From positions 34,675 through 98,674 of the forward strand of contig CAKTQP010000004.1 in NCBI GenBank assembly GCA_934597165.1: DNA of 64,000 bases, written 5' to 3'. A program made the position numbers and the translations under genes. Shown piece after piece: positions 17,284-26,637 of this stretch. The notes under the pieces are model-generated. The model searched no databases, was not told the DNA's origin, and saw only the letters and a program-made list of their open reading frames with translations. Positions within the stretch are counted from its first letter, which is position 1; the number at the start of each line of letters is the position of its first letter. This DNA comes from an uncultured Oscillospiraceae bacterium (GTDB lineage: Bacteria > Bacillota > Clostridia > Oscillospirales > Oscillospiraceae).

Positions 17284-17360
17284 CCGCAGCGTTAAGCAAA
17301 ATGTGCCGGGGGCACATTTTGTAGCGTAGGCCCCACCTGTATGACAGGTGGGGAACCTAT
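17284..17360 (+). repeat. Dispersed double-hairpin repeat, copy B
   Basis: Begins CCGCAGCGTTAAG like copy A. Hairpins are AAAATGTGCC/GGCACATTTT (17298-17320) and CCCCACCTGT/ACAGGTGGGG (17331-17353). Relative to copy A both stems change on both sides so that pairing is kept. Confidence 0.7.
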
Positions 17361-17380
17361 CGTTGGGAGCGAACGCCTTC

Positions 17381-17407
17381 ACCGCTTTTTTTATCCTGCA
17401 TAGAATG
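17381..17407 (+). promoter_or_regulatory. Candidate sigma-K (late mother-cell) promoter of dpaAB
   Basis: AC (17381), 16 bases, then CATAGAATG (17399-17407), close to the Bacillus sigma-K pattern AC-N16/17-CATANNNTA. In Bacillus subtilis the dipicolinate synthase operon is sigma-K dependent, which supports the reading, but the match is short. Confidence 0.4.
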
Positions 17408-17442
17408 AACCAGCCCATAAGAAAGGAAGGTGCTGGCATTTT

Positions 17443-18315
17443 ATGAAGGAAAAACGGTCGTTCTGGATCGTAGGCGGTGACCTCCGACAGATCAAGCTGG
17501 CGGAGCTGTTGCTGGAAGACGGACACCAGGTGCAGACCTACGCCGTGGAACAGCGCCCGGATCAGGGGAAGCTGCCGGGGACGGATACGCTGCGGGGCAT
17601 CGAGGAGGCGGACTGCGTCATCCTGCCCCTGCCGGTGATGGCGGAGCATGGCATCTTGAACAGCAAGCTCTCCGACCGGCGGGTGCCCCTGCAGATGATC
17701 TTCCAAAACCTCCGCCCCGGTCAGCTGGTCTGCGCGGGGAAAGCGCCGCCGGAGGTGCGTGCCATGGCGGAACAGGCGGAGGTGGTGTTCTTTGACTACT
17801 TCGCTAGGGAAGAACTGGAAATCGCCAACGCAGTGCCCACGGTAGAGGGGGCCATCCAGATTGCCATGGAGGAGCTGCCCACCACCCTGTTCGGCACCCG
17901 GGTGCTGGTGCTGGGCTTTGGTCGGCTGGGGAAGCTACTGGCTCATCGGCTGAAGGGGCTGGGCGCCAACGTGACCGTGGCCGCTCGGAGCTACGGCGAC
18001 CTGGCGTGGATCGAGGCGTACGGCTACCAGTCCGAGCGGATAGAGCAGCTGGACGGCTGGCTGGGTGGCTACCAGCTGGTCATCAACACCGTCCCCGCCC
18101 GGGTGCTGGATCGTGCCCGGCTGGCGGACTTGGACGAGGGGACGTTGGTCATCGACCTGGCCTCCAAGCCCGGCGGCGTGGACTTTGAAGGGGCGGCACA
18201 GCTGGGCGTCAAGGTCATCTGGGCCCTGTCCCTGCCGGGGAAGGTGGCGCCGGTCACGTCGGGCAAGATCATCCGTGACACCATCTATCATATCTTAGGG
18301 GAGCGTGCGCAATGA
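17443..18315 (+). CDS. dpaA: Dipicolinate synthase subunit A
   Basis: 290 residues. With DpaB it makes dipicolinic acid, the calcium chelate of the spore core, from dihydroxy-tetrahydrodipicolinate in the mother cell. The N-terminal segment (FWIVGGDLRQIKLAELL) and the Rossmann motif LVLGFGRLGKLLAHRL (about residue 155) fit the SpoVFA family. GGAAGG precedes the ATG. The stop overlaps the dpaB start by four bases. Its presence marks the organism as a spore former. Confidence 0.95.
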   Translation: MKEKRSFWIVGGDLRQIKLAELLLEDGHQVQTYAVEQRPDQGKLPGTDTLRGIEEADCVILPLPVMAEHGILNSKLSDRRVPLQMIFQNLRPGQLVCAGKAPPEVRAMAEQAEVVFFDYFAREELEIANAVPTVEGAIQIAMEELPTTLFGTRVLVLGFGRLGKLLAHRLKGLGANVTVAARSYGDLAWIEAYGYQSERIEQLDGWLGGYQLVINTVPARVLDRARLADLDEGTLVIDLASKPGGVDFEGAAQLGVKVIWALSLPGKVAPVTSGKIIRDTIYHILGERAQ

Positions 18316-18908
18316 ACGAAAAAGAACTGCGGGTCGGCTTTGTCTTTACCGGCTCTTTCTGTACCTATGACAAGGTGTTCCCGGCGCTGGCCGCCTGTAA
18401 GGAACGGTTCGGGGAGGTCATCCCCATTTTGTCCAATTTCAGCGCCGTAACTGACACCCGCTTCGGCACGGCGGCGGAGTTTGCGGAGAAGATGACGGAA
18501 ATCTGCGGCCAGAAGCCCTGGTCGTCCATCCCGGAGGTGGAGCCCATCGGCCCCCAAAAGCTCCTGGATGTCCTGGTCATCGCCCCCTGCACCGGCAACA
18601 CCCTGGGCAAGATGGCCGCCGGCATCACCGATACATCTGCCACCATGGCCGCCAAGTCCCACCTGCGCAACGGCCGGCCGGTGGTGTTGGGCATCTCCAC
18701 CAACGACGGCCTGGCGGTGTCCCTGCGCAACCTGGGGGACTTGAACTGCCGCAAGAACATCTACCTGGTGCCCTTCCGGCAGGATAACCCCATCACCAAG
18801 CCCAATTCCCTGGTGGCGGACATGAACCAGATCCCCGCCGCCGTGGCTGCTGCCGCACAGGGGAAACAACTGCAACCGGTGCTGTTGGGGGCGTGTATCC
18901 CCCTGTAA
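18312..18908 (+). CDS. dpaB: Dipicolinate synthase subunit B
   Basis: 198-residue flavoprotein-fold partner of DpaA (SpoVFB family). GFVFTGSFCTYDKVFPAL at the N-terminus, APCTGNTLGKMAAGITD in the middle and VLGISTNDGL are the typical flavodoxin-like/decarboxylase-fold segments. It starts at ATGA overlapping the dpaA stop, so the subunits are translationally coupled. Confidence 0.95.
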   Translation: MNEKELRVGFVFTGSFCTYDKVFPALAACKERFGEVIPILSNFSAVTDTRFGTAAEFAEKMTEICGQKPWSSIPEVEPIGPQKLLDVLVIAPCTGNTLGKMAAGITDTSATMAAKSHLRNGRPVVLGISTNDGLAVSLRNLGDLNCRKNIYLVPFRQDNPITKPNSLVADMNQIPAAVAAAAQGKQLQPVLLGACIPL

Positions 18909-18920
18909 CGGCCGGTTTCA

Positions 18921-18950
18921 TTGACAGTGATAGGGCGGGGATGGTATAAT
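18921..18950 (+). promoter_or_regulatory. Strong promoter of rfbA
   Basis: Consensus TTGACA (18921-18926), 18-base spacer, consensus TATAAT (18945-18950). Confidence 0.85.
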
Positions 18951-18997
18951 TTTGGGACGAAAAACGAGTGGGACGTCGAAAAGGAGACGATAAACAT

Positions 18998-19855
18998 ATG
19001 AAAGGTATCATTCTGGCCGCGGGCAAAGGCACCCGCCTGTACCCCATGACCCGTCCGGTCTGCAAACCGCTGCTGCCGGTGTACGATAAGCCGTTAATTT
19101 ATTATTCCGTGTCCGTCCTCATGGAGGCGGGCATCCGGGATATCCTGGTCATCGTGCCCCCCGGAGAGGAACACGTGTTCCAGGCGCTGCTGGGTGACGG
19201 CAGTCAGTGGGGCATCTCCATCACCTACGCCGTCCAGCTGGTGCCCCGTGGCATCGCCGACGCCATGCTGGTGGGGGCGGAGTTCGTCGGCCAGGACAGC
19301 GTGTGCCTGGTGCTGGGGGACAACATCTTCTACCAGGAAGGCTTTGGCGACGTGCTGAAGCAGGCGGTCGCCCACAACCACGGCGCTACCGTCTTCGGTT
19401 ACTACGTGGAGGACCCCAGACCCTTCGGCGTGGTGGAGTTTGACGCCGATGGCAAGGCGCTCTCCATCGAGGAAAAGCCCCAGCAGCCCAAGAGCCACTA
19501 TATCATCCCCGGCCTGTACTTTTACGACAATCAGGTCATCGACATCGCCCGGAACCTGAAGCCCTCCGCCCGTGGGGAGCTGGAAATCACCGACGTGAAC
19601 CTGGAATATCTCCGCCGGGAACAGCTTCAGGTGGTGCGCCTGGAACAGGACTTCGTGTGGCTGGACGCCGGCACCGCAGACAGCGTGCTGGAGGCCGCCG
19701 AGACCGTCCGGGACATCCAGCGGGACACCGGTCACTACGTGGGCTGCATCGAGAAGTGTGCCCTGGAGGCTGGTTGGATTTCTGCTGAGCAAGTCCACCA
19801 GCTGGGGACGGAACTGGAAAAGACGAAGTATGGACAGTACCTGCTGAGCCTGTAA
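18998..19855 (+). CDS. rfbA: Glucose-1-phosphate thymidylyltransferase
   Basis: 285 residues. Makes dTDP-glucose from dTTP and glucose-1-phosphate, the first step to dTDP-rhamnose and related sugars for surface glycans. Signature GKGTRLYPMTRPVCKPLLPV at the N-terminus and FVWLDAGTADS near the C-terminus fit RmlA. The start ATG has AAAGGAGA 8-9 bases upstream and its own strong promoter. The other rml genes (rmlB, C, D) are not in this window. The nucleotidyltransferase domain fused to the NRPS-like protein at 44.8 kb is a separate, divergent member of the same fold. Confidence 0.94.
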   Translation: MKGIILAAGKGTRLYPMTRPVCKPLLPVYDKPLIYYSVSVLMEAGIRDILVIVPPGEEHVFQALLGDGSQWGISITYAVQLVPRGIADAMLVGAEFVGQDSVCLVLGDNIFYQEGFGDVLKQAVAHNHGATVFGYYVEDPRPFGVVEFDADGKALSIEEKPQQPKSHYIIPGLYFYDNQVIDIARNLKPSARGELEITDVNLEYLRREQLQVVRLEQDFVWLDAGTADSVLEAAETVRDIQRDTGHYVGCIEKCALEAGWISAEQVHQLGTELEKTKYGQYLLSL

Positions 19856-19875
19856 AGCAAATAGAGCAGAGCCAC

Positions 19876-19906
19876 GCGCCGGACAGAGGAAGAATGTGTC
19901 CGGCGC
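19876..19906 (+). terminator. Hairpin between rfbA and mscS
   Basis: GCGCCGGACA/TGTCCGGCGC, a perfect 10-base stem with an 11-base loop. No clean T-run follows, so it may be an attenuator or a weak terminator. Confidence 0.45.
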
Positions 19907-19944
19907 TGGTGATTGCTTTCGCTAGATAGAGAGGAGGAACAGCA

Positions 19945-20766
19945 ATGCTCCAATATTTAGAAAAAACCTTTGACGTGGACTTGACCGCCCTGCGCACCGC
20001 CATGGCCGGTCACGTGTTCGGACTCATCGCCACCCTGGTCATCGGCTTCCTGTTGGCCAAGCTCATCATCCTGGCGGTGGACAAGACCCTTTCGAAACTG
20101 CCCCTGGAGAAGACCCTGTACCGGTTCATCCGCTCGGTGGTCCGCATCGTGGTCTACTTCATCTGGATCCTGGAGGTGGCCAGCCGCTGCGGTCTGGACG
20201 CCAAATACCTGGTCACCTTGGCTTCCGTGCTCTCCGCCGCCTTCGCCTTGGCTGCCCAAGGCTCCCTGTCCAACCTGTTCGGCGGCATTTTATTGCTGGT
20301 GTCCAAGCCCTTCCTGGTGGGCGATTACGTCATCGCCGGCGGAGTAGAGGGGACGGTCTTGCAGATTGGCCTGCTGAACACCCAGATCAACACCCTGGAC
20401 AACAAGCGCATCAGCGTCCCCAACAGCACCATCTCCAGCGCCACCATCACCAACTGCTCCACCGAGGGCAAGCGCCGGGTGGACCTGACCTTCAGCGCCT
20501 CCTATGACAACGACACCGACCAGGTCAAACGCGCCCTGATGGAGGCGGTGTCCGAGGTGGACAAGATCGTCAACGACCCCATCCCCCCCTTCATCCGGGT
20601 GGCGCAGTACGCGGACAGCGGCATCAACTACGTGGTGCGGGTGTGGTGCCTGACGTCGGACTACTGGGAGGTCTACTACGACCTGATGGAAAAGGTGAAG
20701 GAATCCTTTGACCGAAATGGCGTGGAAATGCCCTACAACCATGTGGTCATCCAGATGGAACGGTGA
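19945..20766 (+). CDS. Small-conductance mechanosensitive channel (MscS family)
   Basis: 273 residues, the size of minimal MscS. It has two N-terminal helices, then a Gly/Ala-rich pore helix (LSAAFALAAQGSLSNLFGG, about residues 93-111) leading into the beta domain with PFLVGDYV, and an alpha/beta C-terminal domain. Such channels open under membrane tension to release solutes during hypo-osmotic shock. GGAGG precedes the ATG. Confidence 0.94.
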   Translation: MLQYLEKTFDVDLTALRTAMAGHVFGLIATLVIGFLLAKLIILAVDKTLSKLPLEKTLYRFIRSVVRIVVYFIWILEVASRCGLDAKYLVTLASVLSAAFALAAQGSLSNLFGGILLLVSKPFLVGDYVIAGGVEGTVLQIGLLNTQINTLDNKRISVPNSTISSATITNCSTEGKRRVDLTFSASYDNDTDQVKRALMEAVSEVDKIVNDPIPPFIRVAQYADSGINYVVRVWCLTSDYWEVYYDLMEKVKESFDRNGVEMPYNHVVIQMER

Positions 20767-20802
20767 AAGGGAAAGAAAGGCAGGTAAAATGCGCACATCC
20801 CC

Positions 20803-20831
20803 TTGCAAAAAGAACGGATTTGCGATAAAAT
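20803..20831 (+). promoter_or_regulatory. Promoter of efp
   Basis: TTGCAA (20803-20808), 17-base spacer, TAAAAT (20826-20831), about 64 bases before the efp ATG. Confidence 0.65.
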
Positions 20832-20894
20832 AAAACAAATATGACTTGCGCCGCTCTGCGGCCGGGTTGTTGAATCTTGAAGGAGCTGAATAGA

Positions 20895-21455
20895 ATGATT
20901 ACTGCCAGCGATTTTAGAAATGGCAAGACCTTCGAATATGAGGGAAAAGTAATGCAGGTCGTGGAATTCCAGCACGTCAAGCCCGGCAAGGGCGCTGCTT
21001 TTGTGCGGACCAAGATGAAGAACGTCATCACCGGTGCAGTCACCGAAACGTCCTTCAACCCCACTGCAAAGTTTGAAGAAGCATTTATCGAACGCAAGGA
21101 AATGGAATACAGCTACGAGGACGACGGTCTGTACTATTTCATGGACACTGAGACCTATGACATGATCCCCTTGAATGGCGATCAGCTGGGTGATGCGTTC
21201 AAGTTCGTCAAGGAGAACACCCCCTGTAAGGTCCTGTCCTACAAGGGCAAGGTCTTCGGCGTGGAACCCCCCAACTTCATGGAACTGGAAGTGGTCAAGA
21301 CCGAACCCGGCGTCCGTGGCGATACCGCTACCAACGTGACCAAGCCCGCTACCCTGGAGACCGGCGCGGAGATCAAGGTGCCTCTGTTCATCAACGAAGG
21401 CGACCGTATCCAGGTCGATACCCGTACTGGCGAATATATGTCCCGTTGTAAGTGA
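20895..21455 (+). CDS. efp: Elongation factor P
   Basis: 186 residues, normal EF-P length, with the three beta-barrel domains. EF-P relieves ribosome stalling at polyproline. The tip loop reads [10 protein letters not shown], with Lys at the usual modification site (about residue 32). The start is ATG 20895, with AAGGAGCTGA upstream; an in-frame upstream ATG has no ribosome binding site. It is closed by its own terminator. Confidence 0.97.
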   Translation: MITASDFRNGKTFEYEGKVMQVVEFQHVKPGKGAAFVRTKMKNVITGAVTETSFNPTAKFEEAFIERKEMEYSYEDDGLYYFMDTETYDMIPLNGDQLGDAFKFVKENTPCKVLSYKGKVFGVEPPNFMELEVVKTEPGVRGDTATNVTKPATLETGAEIKVPLFINEGDRIQVDTRTGEYMSRCK

Positions 21456-21464
21456 TCCACTCTG

Positions 21465-21497
21465 CTGCGCTGGCCGTTGGGCTGGCGCAGTTTTTTT
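21465..21497 (+). terminator. Terminator after efp
   Basis: CTGCGC/GCGCAG stem with an inner GCC/GGC pairing, followed by seven T. Confidence 0.75.
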
Positions 21498-21523
21498 CAA
21501 ACGCGAAAGGAGCGAAGCGACCG

Positions 21524-21901
21524 ATGTCTCTGGCAGAAAAAATGGGATACCTCCGCGGCCTGGCCGATGGCATGAACCTGGACGGGGCGAAAGACCAGCA
21601 GGGGAAGCTGCTGTCCGCCCTGGTGGACGTGGTGGAGGAGCTGGCGGAGCAGACCGCCGCCAACGAGGAAGCAGGCAAGGAGCTGCACGAACAGCTGGAC
21701 GAGCTGACCGAGAGCTTGGACGTGCTGGAGACCTTGGTGGTGGACAGCTTCGAGGACGAGGACGACGAGGAGGAGGAATACGAGGTGGAGTGCCCCAACT
21801 GCGGCGGTGCGATTTTGCTGGACGGGGAGACCCTGGAGTCCGGCGTGGTCACCTGCCCCTCCTGTGAGAAGAAATTCGAGATCGACCTCGGTTTTGAATA
21901 A
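21524..21901 (+). CDS. CD1247-type N-terminal domain protein with zinc ribbon
   Basis: 125 residues. N-terminal helical domain MSLAEKMGYLRGLADGM, then an acidic coiled-coil stretch (about residues 30-85, ending in a run of Glu/Asp), and a C-terminal zinc-ribbon with CPNCGG and CPSCEK (about residues 94-115). This layout matches a Clostridia protein group named after C. difficile CD1247. The role is unknown; the group is often found near efp in clostridial genomes. ATG 21524 follows AAAGGAG. Confidence 0.72.
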   Translation: MSLAEKMGYLRGLADGMNLDGAKDQQGKLLSALVDVVEELAEQTAANEEAGKELHEQLDELTESLDVLETLVVDSFEDEDDEEEEYEVECPNCGGAILLDGETLESGVVTCPSCEKKFEIDLGFE

Positions 21902-21911
21902 AATGGTATCC

Positions 21912-21950
21912 AAAAGACCCGACGTGGCAGCAGTCACGCCGGGTCTTTTT
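21912..21950 (+). terminator. Terminator
   Basis: AAAAGACCCG-CGTG / CACG-CGGGTCTTTTT, a long stem with an 8-base loop and a T-run. Confidence 0.88.
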
Positions 21951-22002
21951 GCGTCCAGATAGGGCACCTTGACAAAATGTGTCGCGAATTTGCTCGTTTC
22001 TA

Positions 22003-22031
22003 TTGCCACCGCTTCCCATCCATGCTACAAT
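22003..22031 (+). promoter_or_regulatory. Promoter of the TetR gene with adjacent palindrome
   Basis: TTGCCA (22003-22008), 17-base spacer, TACAAT (22026-22031). The palindrome GTGTACAC at 22037-22044 sits at the expected start of transcription and could be an autoregulatory operator (inference). Confidence 0.6.
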
Positions 22032-22060
22032 ATTGGTGTACACACCAAAAAGAAAAGGGG

Positions 22061-22777
22061 ATGATGGCCATCGCTCATACCAGTGCGAGCCTGCCCACGA
22101 AAAAACGCATCCTGACCGTCTGCGTGAAGCTCTTTTTGGAGAAGGGCTACAAGAAGACCACCCTGGCCGAGATCATCAAGAAGGCCAACGTCTCCTATAG
22201 CTCCTTCCAGAACATCTTCCGCGCCAAGGACGGCGTGCTGACGGAGCTGGTGCAGTTCATGTTCTCCAACCAGTTCGCCATGGCGCGCAGCGAAGCGGGG
22301 GCAGCACTGCCGCCGGTCTACGTCTACGCGGTGGAGACCGCCATCCAGATGACCCTGACCGAGCTGAACGAGAACCTGCGGGAGATCTACATCGAAGCCT
22401 ACACCCAGAAGGAGGCGTCGGAGTACATCCTGAGGGAGACCGCCAAGGAGCTGTACCAGATTTTTGGCTCCTATCAGCCCCAGCTGACCCCGCGGGATTT
22501 CTACGACATGGAGATCGGTTCGGCCAGCATCATGCGGGGCTACATGGCGCACCCCTGTGACGAGGTGCTGACGCTGGAAAAGAAGGTGCGGCTGTTCCTG
22601 ACCATGAGCCTGCGGGCGTACCATGTCCCGACGGAGGAGATCGAGGCGGCCATCCGGTTCGTGGAGGGGCTGGACATCCGTGCCACCGCCGAACAGGTGA
22701 TGCAGGAGCTGTTCCAGGAGCTGGCCATGCGGTTCGAGTTCTCCCTGGCGGGGCTCGCGGCACCGACGAAACAGTAA
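22061..22777 (+). CDS. TetR family transcriptional regulator
   Basis: 238 residues. N-terminal helix-turn-helix (about residues 12-60; TTLAEIIKKANVSYSSFQNI) of the TetR family, followed by an alpha-helical ligand or dimer domain not assignable to a known ligand class. The start is ATG 22061, with AAAAGGGG just upstream. The next gene downstream, 54 bases away on the same strand, encodes a surface protein, so a local regulatory link is possible but unproven. Confidence 0.88.
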   Translation: MMAIAHTSASLPTKKRILTVCVKLFLEKGYKKTTLAEIIKKANVSYSSFQNIFRAKDGVLTELVQFMFSNQFAMARSEAGAALPPVYVYAVETAIQMTLTELNENLREIYIEAYTQKEASEYILRETAKELYQIFGSYQPQLTPRDFYDMEIGSASIMRGYMAHPCDEVLTLEKKVRLFLTMSLRAYHVPTEEIEAAIRFVEGLDIRATAEQVMQELFQELAMRFEFSLAGLAAPTKQ

Positions 22778-22831
22778 GAAGCCACCACGTGTTCCCCACG
22801 GGAACGCCCAGACAGAAAGTGAGGTATGACC

Positions 22832-25800
22832 ATGAAAAGACGAATCCTCAGCATCCTGCTCCTATGCAGTATGGTGCTGACCACGCTGCCTGCGACGGCT
22901 TTCGCCGAGGAGGGGCAGGAGGCTCCCATTCAGGAAACGCCCGTGTGCAGCTGCGAGACGGCTTGCACGGAGGAGGGCATGAACGCAGACTGCCCGGTCT
23001 GCGGCGCGGAAGGCGCTGCGCCGGAAGCCTGCGAAAAATATGTCCCGGCCACGGAAGCAGCGGAAGACGAGCCGGAACCGGAACCGGAGCAGCAGCCGGA
23101 AGAACAGCCGGAGAAGGAACCGGAACCCACCGTGCAGGCACCCGCTCCGGCGGTGCAAAATGCGGAGGGGGCGGGGATGCCGGTCACCTATGCGGCAGTA
23201 AAGGAAGTCACCACAGAGCAGGAGCTGAAAGACGCATTAGGTGACAGTTCGGTTGACACCATCAAGCTGACGAAGGACGTGACACTGACTGCTAAGCTGG
23301 AAAACACACGTGATGTTAAGCTGGACCTGAACGGCAAGGTGCTGAACCTGAACGGCAATCAAATCCGGGCGAGAAGAAATACGTTGACGCTGATCGACAG
23401 TGACTCTAGTGCGGAACACAAGTTCAGGGAAGATGCCTCGGGACTGTGGGTGCTGGATAACGGCGGCGATAAGAAAGTCCGTGGCGGCGTCATCACCGGC
23501 GGCAACGGTGTGCGCGTAACAAAAAATTATGGCAGGTTCACCATGGCTGGCGGCAATATCGTGGGCTGCACCGCAGAAAAGGGCGGCGGCGTATATGTGG
23601 AAACCGGCAGCGGAGATGTGCAAACCAACTTCACCATGAAGGACGGCAGCAGTATCGTTGGCTGCACCGCAAGCAAAGAGGGCGGCGGCGTATATGTGGA
23701 AAGAGAGTTCACCATGACTGGCGGCAGCATCAAGAGCTGCAAGGTTACTAACTCTAACGAGGACACTTTTGGCGGCGGTGTGTCCGTATGGGGCACATTC
23801 ACCATGACTGGCGGCGAGATCACGGGCTGCAGGGCTACCGTTGGCGATACTAAGAAATCTGCTTATGGCGGCGGCGTGCATGTGGACGGCACGTTCAATA
23901 TGGGCGGAAGTGCGAAGATCACCAGCTGTATTTCCGGTTCCGACTTCGGCAATGGTGTGTATATCAGAGGCACTGGCACCATGACGATGGACGGTGGAGA
24001 AATCTCTAACTGCAACGATGAGTGGCACATTTGGGGAGTCTATATAGCAGCCGGCCACGAGGAAGGCGGAGGCTGTTTGGATGCCAAAGGCGGGAAGATA
24101 AAAGACAAAGTGTTCTCCTCTGGTGGTACCATCCAAAATAGTGGGACGTCCGGCGGCACCGTTTTTGAAGCGTCGGTTGAGAACAATATCGCTACCAACT
24201 CCGACGGCAGCTTCGCTTCCGCCAGTACCATCTCCGGCGGCACCTTCAAGGATAAGGTGACGAACGTAGCTCGCTGCACCATCTCCGGCGGCATCTTCGA
24301 AGGCCAGGTGACGAATAGCGGCACCATCTCCGATGGCACGTTCAAAAATCGGGTCACGAACAACGCTGGCAGCACCATCTCCGGCGGTACGTTTGAAGGC
24401 CAGGTGACGAATAACGGCACCATCAACAACGGCACCTTCAAAGATGAGGTGACGAACAACGGCACCATGACCGGCGGCACCTCTAAAAAGGGTATCACGG
24501 GCAACAAGCCCCAAAACACCCTCTTCACCGTGACGTTCGACACCGACGGCGGCTCAACGGCACCTGCGGCACAGTATTTCCTGTCTACCGGCGGCAAAGT
24601 CGCCAAGCCTGCTGATCCGACAAAAGCGGGTTACGTCTTTATCGACTGGTACAACGGCGACAACGCATATGATTTCGACCAGACGGTCACCACAGACCTG
24701 GCCCTCAAAGCACATTGGCTCAAAACCATCCCCGGCAAGGGAACGGAAGCCGAGCCTTACCAAATTTCCAACGCAGAAGACCTGAAGGTTTTCCGCGACA
24801 TCGTCAACGGCACAGGCGGCCAGACGAAGAAAACCGACGCTTGCGGCGAGCTGACAGCTAACATCGACCTGGAAAACGAGGAATGGACGCCCATCGGCGT
24901 AGATATGGATTCGGCCTATACCGGCACCTTTGAAGGCAATCATAAGACCATCACGGGGCTGAAGATAACGCAGAACATTCAGTATGCGGGCTTGTTTGGC
25001 TACATCAATGGCGCCACCATCTCCAACGTGACACTGAAAGGCGGCAGCATTAGAACTGAATACGAACGCGGATACGCCGGTGGTATCGTGGCGTTTGCCC
25101 AGGGTGGCACCATTACAGGCTGTGGCAATGAGAATCCTGTGACCGGCGGCAGCTTCACTTGTGTCGGCGGTATCGTGGGAGCTATTTATGACAGCATCAA
25201 GATCGACCGCAGCTATAACACCGGCACCATTGCAGGTACGAGCGATAATAATCTTCAAAGTCGTGTTGGCGGCCTCATAGGAAGCAGCTTCTCTAATAAC
25301 CCGGAAGTCATAGACTGCTATAATACTGGCGCAGTCCGTACAGGGGAATACGTTGGCGGTCTCAGTGGCTACACTGAGGGCTCGGATTGTCGCTTCTACT
25401 CCTGTTACAATATAGGTTCTGTGACAGATGGAACGCACGTCGGCGACATCACGGGTGATAAGGCTCATTGTTATAGCTGCTACCATCTGAAGACATCAAA
25501 CAACAATTATGGCAACGGGCAGTCGGAAGAAGCGGAGTCTAAAACCGCCGAAGAGTTTGCCAACGGCACAGTGCTGAAGCTGCTGAAAGAGAACAACGTT
25601 GACAAGCGCACCGCAGGCGACCCCTGGGCCGACGAATGCAAGTATCTGTCCGTTGCAGAGCGCACCCTGCCGGTCTTCAAGTGGCAGACAAACCTGGGTG
25701 AGCACGAGCACAGCTGGGGCGATTGGAGCCACGTTGACGGCACAGAGACCCATAAACGCAGCTGCACCTGCGGCGCAGCAGAGACGGAGAAGTGCCACGG

Positions 25801-26560
25801 CGGCACGTCCACCTGCACGGCGAAGGCGAAGTGTGAGGATTGCAAGGCCGAGTACGGCGAGCTGGCAGCCCACCAGTTCACGGCAGAGACGGCAGCGGAA
25901 TCCTACCTGGCGTCTGCCGCCACCTGCACGGAAGCGGCGGTCTACTACAAGTCCTGCGCAGCTTGCGGCGCAAAGGGCACCGAGACCTTTACCGTTGGCG
26001 AACCCCTCGACCACGACTGGGGCGACTGGACGTCCAACGGTGACGGCACCCACACCCGCACCTGTTCCCGGGACGCCACCCACACCGAGACCGGCGACTG
26101 CACCGGCGGCACGGCCACCTGCATGGCGAAGGCGGAGTGCGAGACCTGCGGCGAGCCGTACGGCGAGACCGACCCGGACAACCACGCCGACGGCTGCTAT
26201 CCGGAGTGGACCATCTCCAAGACCGAGCACCAGCAGAAGTACACTCTCTGCGGTCAGGTGCTCGTGGCCAAGGAAAAGCACACCTTCAGCGACTGGAGTG
26301 TCACCAAAAAGGCCACCACCAAGCAGAAGGGCGAAAAGGAACGCACCTGCGAGGTCTGTGAGTACCAGGAGATCAAGAGCATCCCGGTCAAGAGCGGCAA
26401 GGACAGCGACAAGACCACCAAGGCGACCAAGGACGCCAAAAACGGCTCCCCCAAGACCGGCGACAGCAGCAACGTGCCCCTGTGGACGGCTCTGCTGTGC
26501 GTCAGCGCTGTCGGGGTGACCGGCACCGTCCTGTCCAGAAAGAGAAAGCGGACAAAGTAA
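22832..26560 (+). CDS. Large repeat-rich cell-surface protein with sortase signal
   Basis: 1242 residues. Order: signal peptide (1-27, ending ATAFA); a Cys-rich segment and a Pro/Glu-rich linker (about 70-105); a predicted beta-helix with six FTM-x-x-G-type repeats ending in GC or SC; a second repeat set built on TISGGTF...VTN; an InlB/Listeria-Bacteroides repeat (about 564-629); GLUG-like repeats (about 650-870); a region of CxxC and His-Asp-Trp repeats (HSWGDW, HDWGDW; about 955-1190); and a C-terminal sorting signal SPKTGD plus hydrophobic helix and RKRKRTK. It should be anchored to the wall by sortase, using SPKTG rather than LPXTG. Probably adhesive or glycan-binding. The start is ATG 22832 because GAGG is only one base from the ATG at 22826. 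Confidence 0.88.
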   Translation: MKRRILSILLLCSMVLTTLPATAFAEEGQEAPIQETPVCSCETACTEEGMNADCPVCGAEGAAPEACEKYVPATEAAEDEPEPEPEQQPEEQPEKEPEPTVQAPAPAVQNAEGAGMPVTYAAVKEVTTEQELKDALGDSSVDTIKLTKDVTLTAKLENTRDVKLDLNGKVLNLNGNQIRARRNTLTLIDSDSSAEHKFREDASGLWVLDNGGDKKVRGGVITGGNGVRVTKNYGRFTMAGGNIVGCTAEKGGGVYVETGSGDVQTNFTMKDGSSIVGCTASKEGGGVYVEREFTMTGGSIKSCKVTNSNEDTFGGGVSVWGTFTMTGGEITGCRATVGDTKKSAYGGGVHVDGTFNMGGSAKITSCISGSDFGNGVYIRGTGTMTMDGGEISNCNDEWHIWGVYIAAGHEEGGGCLDAKGGKIKDKVFSSGGTIQNSGTSGGTVFEASVENNIATNSDGSFASASTISGGTFKDKVTNVARCTISGGIFEGQVTNSGTISDGTFKNRVTNNAGSTISGGTFEGQVTNNGTINNGTFKDEVTNNGTMTGGTSKKGITGNKPQNTLFTVTFDTDGGSTAPAAQYFLSTGGKVAKPADPTKAGYVFIDWYNGDNAYDFDQTVTTDLALKAHWLKTIPGKGTEAEPYQISNAEDLKVFRDIVNGTGGQTKKTDACGELTANIDLENEEWTPIGVDMDSAYTGTFEGNHKTITGLKITQNIQYAGLFGYINGATISNVTLKGGSIRTEYERGYAGGIVAFAQGGTITGCGNENPVTGGSFTCVGGIVGAIYDSIKIDRSYNTGTIAGTSDNNLQSRVGGLIGSSFSNNPEVIDCYNTGAVRTGEYVGGLSGYTEGSDCRFYSCYNIGSVTDGTHVGDITGDKAHCYSCYHLKTSNNNYGNGQSEEAESKTAEEFANGTVLKLLKENNVDKRTAGDPWADECKYLSVAERTLPVFKWQTNLGEHEHSWGDWSHVDGTETHKRSCTCGAAETEKCHGGTSTCTAKAKCEDCKAEYGELAAHQFTAETAAESYLASAATCTEAAVYYKSCAACGAKGTETFTVGEPLDHDWGDWTSNGDGTHTRTCSRDATHTETGDCTGGTATCMAKAECETCGEPYGETDPDNHADGCYPEWTISKTEHQQKYTLCGQVLVAKEKHTFSDWSVTKKATTKQKGEKERTCEVCEYQEIKSIPVKSGKDSDKTTKATKDAKNGSPKTGDSSNVPLWTALLCVSAVGVTGTVLSRKRKRTK

Positions 26561-26597
26561 CCGGCTAGAAACCTGTTACCGCTCCATAAACAAAAAG

Positions 26598-26633
26598 AAA
26601 GCTGTGTGAACCTTTGTTCACACAGCTTTTTTT
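26598..26633. terminator. Bidirectional terminator
   Basis: AAAGCTGTGTGAA/TTCACACAGCTTT stem with a 6-base loop and T/A runs, between convergent genes. Confidence 0.88.
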
Positions 26634-26637
26634 GCAA

